This document shows positions 1-11,942 of a DNA stretch of 64,000 nucleotides, in pieces. Positions within the stretch are counted from its first letter, which is position 1, and the number at the start of each line of letters is the position of its first letter. The notes under the pieces were generated by a model, which was not told the origin of the DNA, ran no database searches, and saw nothing but the letters and a program-made list of their open reading frames with translations. The position numbers and the translations under genes are program-made. The DNA is from Dicaeum eximium (lineage: Eukaryota; Chordata; Aves; Passeriformes; Dicaeidae): assembly GCA_013396995.1 (NCBI GenBank), contig VWZP01010431.1, positions 300,638 through 364,637 of the forward strand. The letters run 5' to 3'.

Positions 1-340
1 GTACTCCCTCCCTGCACCCGGAATCCTCAGCAACCCCAGACCCCCCCTCTCCCCTCCAAGCCCCCCCACAGCTCCCCCTGCACCCCCCAGGGACAGCAGA
101 GCCGCTCGGACCCTTCTTGCGGCCAGGAGGAGTTTGGGAGGTGCGGAGGGAATGGATCCCGGCGCCCCGGGCCGCTGGGGCTGTGCAGGACAGTGCTGGT
201 GGCGGGCAGAGCTCTGCACATTCCCTTTTTTTAATTCGCGTCCCTCTCCACATGCCGAGAAGTCCGTCCCTGGCGGCTCGGTGTCCCCTCGGCAGCGGTG
301 TCACACGGCGCTGTAATGACAGGAACGTGGCACAGAAAAT
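1..340. other. CpG-rich left edge of window
   Basis: This stretch is GC-rich with many CpG dinucleotides (for example around 100-180 and 230-310), unlike the AT-richer sequence that follows. In birds such stretches often mark a CpG island or a GC-rich exon. I could not place convincing splice sites or a recognisable protein frame here. It may be the shore of an island that starts outside the window, or simply GC-rich intron. Confidence 0.35.
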
Positions 341-3300
341 CCTGCTTCAAAGCAAAAGCTCGGGCGTCTGTAGCAATCCTCCTTTTGGACAAATGTGTGT
401 TCTCTCTCGGTTCATATTTATTTTATGATGAAAAAGTCCCTCCAAATGATGAGTGCTGCTTGCGTGCCGTGAATCTGAGAGCTCCCTGTGTCTGAACATA
501 AAAATTGGTGAGAGGCTTCTTTAGAAGAGCAGCGGTGAGCACCAGGGGGAAAGACCTTAACTCTAGCAGATAACGCCTTCTAAAAATTATTTTAATGCAG
601 ATTTTTAAATCATAACGCTTGAAATCATTGACCATGTTTTTAAGGCTGAACTTCACTGCAATCAACAAAGAGTGGGGGGAGAAATATTAGTTTTTTACGA
701 GGAAAAAGGGATGAATGACGCAGTTTTTATTTATTTGGGAAGATGTGTTTTATTTAGACTCCTCCCTGCAGTGAGGACAAACAGTGAGGCTGCTTTACAT
801 TTGTTGCGGGTCTAGCCCACATATTCCATTCCAAATCCCCCCTGCCCCTGGTCCCTGCAAGAACACAACTTCACAGTGTTAAAAACTACACACAACTGTG
901 TAGAGGCAGGGGTCCTGCAAGTGGCTTAACCAGAAAATCGGCTCTTTTAAGTCTTTTGTTAATGAAGGGATGCTTCCCCAGCTGCCCAGCTCTTCTGGCT
1001 TCAAGGCAACTTTGCCTGGGCCTTATCTTCACACTAAATTTGGAAATCTGGGTTGGATGTCCATATGTTACTTCTGCTCCAGCTCCAGCCTGCTGCAGGG
1101 TTGAATCCTTCACCCTTGGAAATCAGAGCCAGTGTTGCCAGACTTGTCTGGATTCTTCCTGATGTTTTCATTTCTTTGATGCCTGCTTTGCTTTATTTAG
1201 CTAAGTTCTGGTGAAATGATTCACCTGTGTGTAGAAGTATGAATGGCAGATTGAGTGCTCGGGAAGCTTGACTTCCAGAGTATTTTAAGGAGTTGATTGA
1301 CTTCTATAATATGGTAGCTGGTAAAAGATTATACCTTTCAGAGCTGTGTTACCTGAACTTGATCAACATCATACAAGGGTTTAAATATTTTGAAGTGCAT
1401 CTCCTGCACTGGGCTGAATGCTCTGGGTGCTCTAGGTAGAATGTAAATACGAGGAGAGGAATGGTTTGTCTTTGTCTCTGACAGCTGCTGGGGAGTAACA
1501 GGGAAGGAGGAAAACAGGATGGGGTCAGGTATTTCTGTCTGTCTGAGGTCGTGTCAGCTGGAGTGAAGTGTAACATCCAGAATAATTCTCTGTAGTGATG
1601 GCGAGTGCATCAAACCTCAGTGTGCATCCTCGGGGAGGAGAAGAGCAGCAGCATGAACACAACTTGCTACAGGGGGCTGGAAAAAGCCTCCTGGGCTGGT
1701 ATCCCACAGGCAGAGAAGATCAGTCAGAACTTCCCTGCACTTCACCACCAGCAGGATCACACTGTAAATTTTACTTCCTTGTAAATGCTCGCCGAGCAGT
1801 GTGGATGTTATCCCTCTGCTCATTTCTCACCCAGCTTTTACAGAAAATCTTCATGAAGTCACTCAGAAAGAACTCAGATTTTGGGGGAGGCGGGGCTCAT
1901 ATAATGCCTTTTGATGGAAGGAAGGTTTACAAATCCACAGGAGAGCTCTCACTCTGCCCTGGAAGGAAGGGCTGGCTGTGCATGTGCAGCGCCGAGCTGG
2001 AATCAGCTCCTCTTTCCAGGCACTGCCACATCCCCTTAAAGCACAGGCACTGCTGTGCTTCTGGGCTCACCATCACTGAGACAGTTGTTTCTAACAGCAG
2101 TTAAGTGGAAGTGCTTTGAAAACCAGGAGCTGAAATATTCCTGTTTTACAGAAACGCTTGTAATGCTTTCAGTGGAATGGATTTTTTAGGATCTTTCAGC
2201 TTGGCCATAAAGAACTGCCTCTTGCTTTGGGGGTTACACAGCCAGAACTTTTCTGGGCTCCAGGCAGAAGCTGGGGCTGGTTTCTGAGAATTACACCCAG
2301 CAATATTGTGTGTGCTGCTCTCTCATGCATTAGGGAGGACAGTTTGTTTTGGTCTCATTGCCAGGGTTGTTTTCTTTTCTCTAGCATTCCTTAAGTGAAA
2401 TTTAAGAAGTATTTGCTTTACTTTCAGTGTGGGGATGAGTTAAGGAATCTGTGAACAGGGAATATCAGCTGGTTCTTTCAAAAGCTGGGTGAGTTTTTCT
2501 GTAGCAAGAAGGGGTAACACAGAATGTTCTCATTGTGTGGCCATGACCCTGCATCCCCACCCTACAGAACATAAATAATTCACGGATGTAGCATTCTCCA
2601 CGACCCCTGCTTGGCCTCAGCAGCAGCCACTGTCCTCTCTGCTGAGCTGGGAGTGCACAGATTGGAACCTGGCTGGAGTCAGCAGCTGGGGATTGAAATA
2701 TCCCAAGTGCATCCACTGGTCAGCTGGAGCCAGGGGGGACACAGTGGCAGTGCTGGCCCTGGGGCACTGGTGGGAGCCCAGCTGCTCTCCTGGGAAGCAG
2801 CACAGGGATTTTTCCCAGCAAACCAGCTCAGTGTGCTGCTAAAAGGCCTTATCCAGCCTTTCATGGAGCATGGCTGAGGGATGGGAAAGGGAGAAGGGAA
2901 TCAGGCTCTGTGCTGTGCTTCGCTTCACCCTCCTCCCACAGCATCTGTGTTGCTGCAAAGAGGGAAGATATATGTGCTCCTCTTCTCTTCAGCCTCTTTG
3001 CATCTCCTGCTCTGTGAGTGATAACTGACAGCTTTTGTAAATGAACATCCTTTCCCCATGTAGAGACCACAGTTAAATTGATCCATTCCTGCTCGTTTCT
3101 GTTCCATGGCTCTGAGTTCCAACAGGAACCAGAGGCAATGGATCTGTTTGCTCACAGATCCAAGGAGGCTGCTGCTCTGTGTGAGCCTGACTTGAAATAC
3201 AGCAAGGTTTGTGCTCCTGCATGCTGCATCCCCCTGCAGCTCTGTGCTTGCTGAGGGGCTGCTGGAGGGAGCTGCTTTCAGGTGTGAAGGTTGTGAGCAG

Positions 3301-3715
3301 TGCCTTTCTCCAGCCCTGCTGTTTGAGACGGGGATCACAGGCAGCTCCTGCAGCTTTGCTCGCTGCTGCCGAGGGCTGCTGGAGCCAAAGGATCAAACTC
3401 CAGCCGTCCCCAGGGCAGGGAGGGAGTGCTGTGAACACACCTGGTCACAGGGACTCTGCAGAAGCTTTTCTTTCTTGGATGCTGTTCCTGCTTTCAGCCT
3501 CTTTCCACTGATCTGTTTCTATGTGCTGCCTTTTTTCACTCCACTCGGACTCGCTTGGGTGCCTTTCAGCTGCTCTTTGCCCTGCTTTGAGTTGTTTAAT
3601 CCTGATGGTTTCTGAGTCTCTCCTCTGAAGTGCCCTGTCCCTCTCACAGGCACAGAATACAGAGCCACAGGCACAGGTCAGACTGAACTGAGAAAAACCA
3701 AAAAAGGTGCAGCCA

Positions 3716-3836
3716 TGAAATCACAGAATCACAGAAATCACAGAAATTAAAGAAATCACAGAATGGATGGGGTTGGAAGGAACCTTAAAGATCATCTCAT
3801 TCCACCCTCTGCCATGGGCAGGGACACCTTCCACTT
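3716..3836 (-). mobile_element. CR1 LINE 3' fragment
   Basis: Read on the minus strand, this is the 3' end of a CR1 retroposon: a GGTTGGAAGGAACCTTAAAGATC-type segment followed by degenerate terminal repeats (cacagaaatcacagaa on the plus strand). Only about 120 bp remain, the usual severe 5' truncation of CR1. Confidence 0.85.
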
Positions 3837-3892
3837 GTGACCTCAGAGAAGTTACTCAGAACTTGTTCTGTTTCAAACCAACCCTGCACCTG

Positions 3893-3975
3893 GCTGGATT
3901 TGGGGTAACTCCCAGGCAGGGAGAAACCTGGATCTTCTCCTGTTTGCACAGTGGAGTGACCCAAATCCAGGCCAG
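3893..3975. repeat. Copy 1 of a local dispersed repeat
   Basis: The segment starting GGATTTGGGGTAACTCC, followed by an 'acctggatcttctcctgtttgca' type stretch, recurs in the same orientation at 5649-5735. The two copies differ by scattered substitutions and small indels. I do not recognise the family. It could be an old interspersed repeat or a segmental duplication. Confidence 0.6.
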
Positions 3976-5648
3976 GTGTGTAGCTGTGTGCATATACCTG
4001 TACAAAACATTTTTCATTTTGTTTCACTTCCATGTGCTGGGAAAGCTCCAGTCTGGAGCTCTGGTTGTGGTTTGAAGTTTGATCATTTGGTTTTTCTGCT
4101 GTGTTTTCCTCTCTGAGTCTATTTTATGAAGAGATTGACTCTGAGGGAGCTCAGAGGCTCCCTGGCCACTGACTTCCTCTGGATGCTTCTGGCTTCTCCT
4201 TTCCCTTTGAACTTCTCCCATCACAAGAGGCCAGGCTCAGAAACCATGCTGCCTCCACCAAATCATCTCCATGTCTCTAATTCCCATTTATTTGATATTT
4301 TCCTGCTTGCTAATTAACTTTTTCTGTTAGTCCAACTCCATCATAAGGTGTCGAGGGAATCCAGTGTAGCTCTGAGCTTCTATTTCTTTTAGTTTTGTAA
4401 TCTCTTATATCCTTAAGTAGCAGTTGATCTCTGCGCCTTTGGAGATCAGATGCCTTTTAAAATTTCTGTTTCACATAAGATCTGAACTTTCTGGGGAAGA
4501 TGAGATCATGGCATTTGTTGCTTGCCTTTGCCCCCACTCACATGGGCTGCTGTGCTTCCTTAGATCTGTGTGCACTGAGCTTGGAGGGCTCAGATATCTC
4601 CTTCCCCAGGCAGATAAACACAGAATTCTTCCACAATAAACGCTGCCCTGTGCTCTCACCACAACCTCCTTTGTTGCAAGGGCTCTTCAGAGAAAATTCA
4701 GCTTTCTTCACAGAGTTCAAAGCCCCTTAACTGTGCTCACAGCAGAGGATTTGGTGTAAAACCAGACCCCTGGTGCTCGCCCTTCCCCAGGTGCAGCCGT
4801 GCACTCCCAAGCTGTGTGAGCACTGGGCTGTTGCCGTGTTGGTGCCTGAGGAGGCACAGCACAAACAGGAGCAGGATAAAGAGCTGGTCCCTTTATCCCA
4901 CAGCATCACATCCCACACACACAGCATCATTCCCACAACCTTTCACACCCAGCAAGACCTGCTGGTTTTCTTTTCTCTCCTTCCTGTGCTCAGGACCAGT
5001 GCTCTGGCCCTGTCCTGCTCTCCCCTGCATCCCGATGCCTTTCCTGGGTGCATCTCTTTCCAGGGAGCCTCCCAATTATTCTGGGAAGGGAAGGGGCTGG
5101 AGTGGGTGGGTGAAGGTGGGAGCTGGGGCAGGGGGTCACAGGGGCTGCTCCCTCCTGCAGCCAGCTCGACCTGGGGGTACCAATCTTCTCCTGGCACTCA
5201 CTGTCCCCAGCAGGCTGAGCATGGCTCAGGTGCAGGTCCTGCCCTTGCTGAGGACACTTTCTGCTCAGGGTGACATCTCTCTGCAGACAAACATCCCCTG
5301 GAAAGGTTTGTTTTAAGCTTTTAATTACCAAATCTTTATGTAACAGTTTTGTTTCTTGCTGTGTTCAGAGGAACTGGTGTCGCCCATCTTGAGCTCAGAC
5401 ACTGCTGGAAAATTCCTTGCCCACATCACAGCAATAGCAAGAGATTATTCAGTTTGGACACTGGTGTGAGGTGTGTGAAGTGGTTGTCTTCAGAGCCGGA
5501 TTAAATTCCAGGAGCTTCCCAAATGCTTGTATTTGGCAGTAAGATTTCTCAGGAGATCTGATTTTTCCTTGCAATGTGTATTTTTAAGAATGACTATTCA
5601 CTTATGCTGGGTGCAAATGCTTCACTCGAGGAAAGGTATCCCAATGAC

Positions 5649-5735
5649 TGGATTTGGGGTAACTCCTAAGCAGGTAGAACACCTGGATCTTGTCCTGTTT
5701 GCAAGGTGAATTATCCAGATGCAGACCCAATTTTT
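5649..5735. repeat. Copy 2 of a local dispersed repeat
   Basis: This is the second copy of the repeat seen at 3893, in the same orientation. It is followed at once by a 13-base T run. Divergence between the copies suggests the duplication is old. Confidence 0.6.
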
Positions 5736-5807
5736 TTTTTTTTGTATTTTCCCTTCTTAACTCCATGGGTGAATTCACCTGTCCTTGGACACACACACAC
5801 AGAGAGG

Positions 5808-5990
5808 CATGGAATCACAGAACCATGGAATATCCCGAGGTGGAAGGAACCTAGATGCATCATCCAGTCCAGCTCCTGACCCTGCACAGACACCCCAACA
5901 ATCCCACCCTGTGCACCCCTGAGAGCTCTTTGAGCTCTGCCAGGCATCCACCACCCTCCTGTTCAGGCGCGTGAAAAACCATTCCCGGTG
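5808..5990 (-). mobile_element. CR1 LINE 3' fragment
   Basis: On the plus strand it begins with the inverted CR1 tail (ggaatcacagaaccatggaat), then the block 'tccagctcctgaccctgcacagacaccccaacaatcccaccctg', typical of a different CR1 subfamily from the copies at 15 and 19 kb. Confidence 0.8.
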
Positions 5991-6340
5991 TTCCGTGCTG
6001 GAATTCCTGCTCTGAATTCTGCTGCTGTTCCTGGCAAGGCAGAGCCCAATTCTCTCTTTTGCTGACCTGGGGCTGCTGCAGCTCTGGCTCAGCTGAGCCC
6101 CTGCACTTCCACAAACAAAGCTCTGCTTTGGCTGAGCCTCCTGAGGGGAGCAGCAATTCCCTGATGGATCAGCTCACAGGGTGTCCCTGTGATCAATTAA
6201 TGTGCAGATAAAACCTGGGCACGGCCAGGGTGATGCCCAGCAGGCAGCAGGGGGGCATTGCTGAGGCCACCTCTGCCCTGCCAGCTGCTGTGTGACACCT
6301 GGGGATGCCACGGGCACGCAGGACCCGGCTGGCAGCACCT

Positions 6341-6445
6341 GGAATGTGGGAATGTCCCAGGAATGGGCAGAATGTGGGAATGTCCCAGGAGTGTCCAACC
6401 CTGGGCACACAGCACCTGGAATGTGGGAATGTCCCAGGAGTGGCC
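6341..6445. repeat. Short tandem repeat of a GGAATGTCCCAGGA unit
   Basis: The motif TGGAATGTGGGAATGTCCCAGGA is seen three times with variable spacers over about 105 bp. It makes several overlapping frames appear open. Nothing suggests a protein. Confidence 0.7.
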
Positions 6446-8847
6446 AGCCCCAGGCATGGTCAGCATTTGGAGCTTCCCAGGGCACACAGCAGGTGTGGGG
6501 ACAGGAGCCAAGCCATGAATAATGCACAGCTGCCCTCTGTGAGAGTGGCTGGTGACCGAAATGCTGTCCCTCAGAGAGAGCTGTCCCTTCCAGGTGAGCT
6601 GCTCCAGGCTGGATAAATCCATCTCCTGGAATAACTGCCTCTTTCTTCCTGAGTTAGTAACAGAGCATAGGGGAGTCTTTAACCTGGCTTTTTTTGTACT
6701 GAAATCCTGGCTGTGCTGAAGTGATTGGAGTTCTGCCACCAGCTCCATCCCCGCTCTGCTTTTAGCAGCTCCAGCTCAGCCAGGCACTGCTCTTCTCACT
6801 GTGCTCTGCCAGACCCACTTGGTCACTGTCCTTCCATTCTTCCCCAAATTCACAGGGACTTGGAACAGGGAAATTCTCTTTTCTAGCACCCTGTTTTTAG
6901 GGTCTGCACAAGAGGGGATTTTCAGAAGGTAAATCAGTGAAGTTTTGAGCGTGCACCCCCTGCACTGCTGAAAGTAGGCAACTCTTCCCAGGGCCTCTCC
7001 CTTCCAGCATCCACAGACCCCTCAGTCCAATCTGATTTCCTCCAGGCCACATCCCAGCCTGCTGGAGCTGTAACCAAAGCTCCCCTTGTCTTCAGCAGAA
7101 GGGACACCTGTGTCCACACTCAGATTATTAATTAGGGTTGGGAATCTGTGGATATGGGCAAAATGGGACAATACTTTCTCAAAAGGGCTGTGGGGAGGAC
7201 AGCAGTGCTCCAGCTGTTGTTCCCTGGTGGGAAATCAGGGAGCAGTTTCAGGATCTGGGCTGGGTTAGAGGGGCAGGGTGAGCTGCAGTGAGCTGGTCCC
7301 TCCCAGCCCTGCAGCTTCACCTTCTCCCTGACTACAAAGCCACATTTTGGGATCAAAGTCTGTCATTTCGCCATCCAGCACCAGGCCCCAGCTGATGCCC
7401 AGCCTTTCTGCCCCACTGCTTCCACCCACCCCCTTGATTCCTTTGGAATCAAATCCTTTTGATTTTTCCTTCAGAAAATGGCCACAGCTCCTTCCTTGCA
7501 TCGTGGCCCCGGTGTTCATCCCACTGGATTTCTTCCCAAATTTGTCCAGAGTGCCACCAGAGGCATCCCTGGGAGCAGGACCTGGCCTGGGCTGTCCAGC
7601 CACGGGGCACATCCATGGGTTTCCCTGCCACAGGCCAGTCCAGCAGCCTGGAGCAGCATCCCAGCTGGCACTGGGCTGGAGTGGAACGAAGCCTCAGCGT
7701 TTGCACGGAGATGACGTGAGGGAAAGGTGTCACAAATCCTTATCTCCAGCAGGGATGGGGACACGCTCCAGCCAGGGAGGTTTGTGCTCCTCAGATAAGA
7801 GATGTGTCGTCACAGGAAGGTTTCTGGAGTGTCTCATATCCTTGTGCAGGTGATTAGGGTGCTGGTGACATCAATGGCACTAATTGTACCCAAATGGCTG
7901 CACACAAATATTCCACTGAGCCTTCTCCTGGAACTTTGCAGTGGGCAGTGAGCCAGCTGGACCCAAGGGGCTGTCACCAACCAAATCCTTCCTTTTTTAA
8001 GTGGAACTGACCTTCCAGAACCTGAGGGCTTTATGGAAATAAACTGGATCCCACACAGCACCGTGATTGAACTGGCATAGAACAAACCAGCTCCATCCAA
8101 GTTGGGCCTTCTCCTCCACCTACAATGTTGTGTTCTGAACAGTCTTTTTTTCCTGTTAGACATGAGGAGGGTGAGGAGTGAGCACTCAGGGCACTCAGAT
8201 TGGGGTGTTTAGGGGATGAGAAGGTGACACCTGCAGCATTGCTGAGCTCACGTTGCTTTAGTCACACACACAGACCAGGCAGGGCTGCTTTGGACACTTC
8301 TGTCCAATTTATCTCATACATGGTCAGATATCACTTTTCTGGGATTTCTTCACTGTGTCTGGCTGTAAAGGTCTCCTCACTTACAGGTGTCTGGCAGCCA
8401 AAATAATTTCCTTGTTAAGTTGTGACCAGCAGCCAACCCAGAGAGTGGCCCTTGTTACCATCCCTTCAGCATGAAAACCAACAAAGGGTTTAAATTCATT
8501 AACCTGAGCTGTGGAGTTGTTTGTGGTAAGTATCAAAGACTGAAATGTTGTCCTGGACTCATGGGTTTGTCCTTGTGGAGGGCAGCAGGCTCCAGGGTCA
8601 GCCCTCAGGTAGGGAATGTCTGAGAGGACTCAGACTCTCACTTCTCACCAGCTTCAGTTGTTCCAGGGAATATTCACTTGAATTGTCTCTGTTATTTTCA
8701 GTGAAAGGATGTAAACTCTCCATGCAGGAGGCAGGGGAGGTGTTCTCTTAGGCCATTCTGAGAGTGACAGTCCAGGAGGAAGGGCAGCAGAGTGAGGAGC
8801 AGCACCTGACCTGCAGTGGAGGGGGGCCTAGACTCAGTCAGAGCAGA

Positions 8848-9165
8848 AATCAGGTTGGAAGGGACCTGTGGAGGTGCCTCCTGCTGCTTAAACAAGGCCA
8901 ACTTCAATAGAGGGGATTGTTCAGGGCCTTTTCAAGCTGAATTCTCCAAGGGTGGAGACCCCTCAGCCTCCCTGGATCCCTGTTGCAGTGTTTTGCTGTC
9001 CCATGGTGATTTTTCCTGTAAAACCATGAGCCTTTTGTCTCCTTTGCCAGCCAGCTCTGTGAGCAGCTCTGCTCTGGCCCCACTAGTGGGGTGTAGGGTC
9101 TCTTTTAGCCTCTTCTGGTCAGCCTAAACACCCTTAGTTTGGGCAGAACTGGTTTGTTCTGTCCC
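8848..9165 (-). mobile_element. CR1 LINE fragment, older subfamily
   Basis: The plus strand starts with 'ggttggaagggacctgtggaggt', continues through 'caaggccaacttcaatag...ttcagggccttttcaag' and 'ctccaagggtggagacccc', and ends near 'cctaaacacccttagtttgggcagaactgg'. This is the block order of the classical avian CR1 3' half in inverted orientation. It is more diverged than the other copies. Confidence 0.8.
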
Positions 9166-9837
9166 ATTTCCATAGCCCCAGTTCCTCCAGCTCCCAGTGC
9201 GTGCCCCACCCCACCCTGCCCTCTCTGAGTGCCTCCATCAGAACACCTGGAATGAAGTGTTTTGGAGTTATCCAGCCTGCTTTGCTGTTGTCCCCTGCTC
9301 TCTGAATGATTGCACTCTGCACACTCAGAGTGTCTTGGACGAGTGTTCAAAACGAGCCACTGTGGGCCAGTAAATAATGTGTGGGATTGAGGAATGGCTC
9401 TCAGTGTTTCTGGACTGCAGATGCCATTAAATGGTCATCTGATACTTAATATCCCTTGGAGATTCCTACCAAGGGCTGGGATCTGCCAGCCTGCTGTCTG
9501 GGACAAATGGGATGTGCTGGGGGAGGTGCCAAACAGGCACTGTTGGCCCCCTCTCCCTCCCCAGGCAGCAGGGTGGGTGCAGTGGGGAGGTTCTGGCCTG
9601 GAAAAGCCACCAGGGTTACTGGGGTGAATGAATCCTCTCCTCCCGTGCTGTCACACAGGAGCAGCCTCAAGTAGTTCTGCCACTCTGCTCTCCGTGACGT
9701 TGGGCAAGGAGCCAAAGTGTCAAAAGTGTCCTGTAGGCTGGGGACCAGCTATGGACACCTCAGGCATGGCTGGGCACGGTGGGAAGCACCCACGGGTCTG
9801 TGCCAGTCGTGGGGGAGGAATCCAGCAGCTTTGGGGC

Positions 9838-9916
9838 AACACCAGTTCCTCACTCACAAAACACCAGTTCCTCACTCACCAAACACCAGTTCCTCACCAA
9901 ACACCAGTTCCTCCTT
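9838..9916. repeat. Short tandem repeat (ACACCAGTTCCTCACTCACCAA-type)
   Basis: Four imperfect copies of ACCAGTTCCTC with CACTCACAAAAC-type spacers occur over about 78 bp. It is non-coding. Confidence 0.75.
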
Positions 9917-10867
9917 TCCCCAGGAACAAACAAAAGGATTCCTGGCCTGGCACAAAGCTCAGCTCCCCTCTCTCATGGCTGCCACCTTCACCTCTCTCTG
10001 GGCCTAGCTCTGCACAGTCTGTGCTCTCCTGTCCTTGCAAACAACAATCCCTTCACCCCACCAGGATCAGCCTGTGCACACACAGATATCCCCTGGTTGG
10101 TTAGGGCCTCCAGGTCTGCTCTCTAAACAACCAATAAATAATAATCAAAAAAAGGGGTAAAAATATCCTTATTCTGTACAGGCTGGTGCTGAACTAATGT
10201 GATCCTCCTCAGGAGCTCTGAGATCCTCCAAGAGTTCCGTCTGTGGAGCACATTAGTATTGCAATCCATTATGCACAGGGACAGGAGTCTGGAGAGGAAA
10301 TGATTTGGAAAATGGAACAGACCCAGGTCCCAAACTATTTCTCCTGTGAAAGCCCAGAAATGTGGCATTTAAGGGATGCCAGTGGATATGAGCAACACCA
10401 GCATCCCTTCGTTAATATGCAATGAGGGGATGTCTCCTCCTGGCATCTTCCCTGGGACCTGGGGTGACTCCAGACATGTTCTCCTTGCTGGGAGAAAAGA
10501 GCTTTTCAAACTCCATGAGCCTTCAAGTGCCACTGTCCCTCCAGCCCACACAAGCCACCCCTTTCCTGCTTTTCCTAAGGCTCAGCAGAGAACCTGGGGC
10601 TGCCCTAGGAAAATCAGGGCACTTCACTCAGTAATTATTTCTGATATAGTCCATGATTATTTCCACTGGTATATTTCTGATTATTTCCATGATATTCACA
10701 GAGAGGGGGAAAATAATCTTGGAGTATCCAAGGGGGAAACACTGGCTGCAGCTAAACTGGGTGGCATTGCTTTTTCCTGGGAATAGCAGGGAGAACTCAG
10801 CCATTAAAGCAATCCCTGATGAGCACAGAGCTCAAGGTAGGCTCAGAGCTGTGTTGACATCAACTCC

Positions 10868-11235
10868 TGTGTTGGAGTTTTGGGTATAGAAAATATTTTT
10901 TTGTTTTGAGAAGTTTCGATTTTAATTTTTTAAAATGTATTGTATAAATCTATCTAATCATTCAAAATCCATTCACAAAAGTATACAACAATTAAAAGAT
11001 AACATAAACAAACTTAAAGAAAAAATAAGTCTTAGTTAAATAATACGTTCAATTAGTTTAACCTTACACCAACATAAAAAAAACTTATAAAATAAGTATG
11101 TATGTTCTAATTAGCGTTATAATCCTTTTAAAATTTGTACCATCTCTACTTCAGTATATCCAACAAACAATAAACAAAACTGTTTAAAAAGTGTCCTTAA
11201 TTCAAACAAAAAAGAAAGACCCTGGAAGTTGGTTC
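10868..11235. other. AT-rich island of unknown origin
   Basis: About 370 bp are very AT-rich, with runs of A and T, between GC-balanced flanks. There is no long open frame, no clear terminal repeats, and no CR1 or LTR signature. It lies 0.55 kb upstream of the exon at 11782. It may be an old DNA transposon or retroelement remnant, or a genuinely AT-rich intronic block. Confidence 0.45.
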
Positions 11236-11781
11236 ATCCATTTTTCTGGCTCATGGTTCTCCTTTAAAAAACACTGCCAGCACTGCTGGGGTTTGAGCTT
11301 TGTGCAGCGATTTCAGGATGTGGGGATCACACTCCTGATCTGAGGCAGTTTTAGAGGAGTTTGGCTCGGGCAGGGCAGTTCAGGAGTCACTTTTAGGGGG
11401 GCCAGGGCCAGGGGCCAGCAGTGGCTCCTGGTGGAGGCAGGGCTTTATGTGCCAGAGGCAGTTTGTCTGCTCTGGGAAATGATGGAGAGGTACCACAGCC
11501 CTGGGCTGAAGTGAATTAGAGAGAGCAGATGAGATACCAAACAATAGCCAGGCAAGCCTGGAAATACTTGCAGCAGATACACAGAAAGAAACAGAGCTTC
11601 TAAGCCATACTTTAAAATTTTATTCTTACTGCTATCTTTGCTTTTTTTTTTTATGGTAGAAACCCAGCTGCTTCTGGATTCACCAGCACAAATACTAAAT
11701 TCTGTTGTATTCTATTCTGAAATACTGAATTCTAGCTGTGTGGAAATACATTTTTTCCCCTTTTTTCTCCTGTCTCCTCAG

Positions 11782-11942
11782 GGCTCTGGCCGACATCCTA
11801 AGGCAGCAGGGACCAATCCCAATTGGACACTGTGAAAGAGAGACTATCTCGGCCATAGATACCTCCCCCAAAGAGAACACCCCAGTCAGGACCTCTTCCA
11901 AAAACCACTACACGCCGGTGCGCACCTCCAAGAGCAACCCAG
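11782..11942 (+). CDS. Penultimate coding exon of an unrecognised vertebrate gene
   Basis: This 161-bp exon has a strong acceptor (a long T/C tract ending CTCCTCAG) and a near-perfect donor (CCCAG|GTAAGT). It starts on the third base of a codon and ends on the first base of the next. It encodes roughly 53 residues: an ALADILRQQG helix-like start, GPIPIGHCERE, then a basic, Ser/Thr-rich stretch with a twice-repeated TPVRTS motif (NTPVRTSSKN then HYTPVRTSKSN). No transmembrane segment or catalytic motif is visible. A hydrophilic tail with repeated RTS sites would fit a cytoplasmic region, but that is inference. Phase and orientation match the exon at 38959, so the two are treated as one gene. 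I could not name the family. Confidence 0.85.

Larger units (their letters stand above)
341..11781 (+). other. Probable intron preceding the first visible exon
   Basis: The exon at 11782 begins with the third base of a codon after a strong polypyrimidine tract and CAG acceptor, so coding exons must lie further 5'. None was recognised between 341 and 11781, which implies an upstream intron of more than 11 kb unless a small exon was missed. The interval holds three CR1 fragments, a small duplicated repeat, short tandem arrays near 6.3 and 9.9 kb, and an AT-rich island at 10.87-11.23 kb. From 341 to about 3715 I see only unique-looking non-coding sequence. Confidence 0.5.

Noticed and set aside
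1595..2104. A 169-residue plus-strand frame
   Set aside because: No recognisable domain, no splice context and low-complexity composition. It is likely a chance open frame in GC-balanced intron.
10868..11235. Nuclear copy of mitochondrial DNA
   Set aside because: AT-rich and superficially like mitochondrial rRNA, but I could not match any conserved mitochondrial block, so I left it as unassigned.
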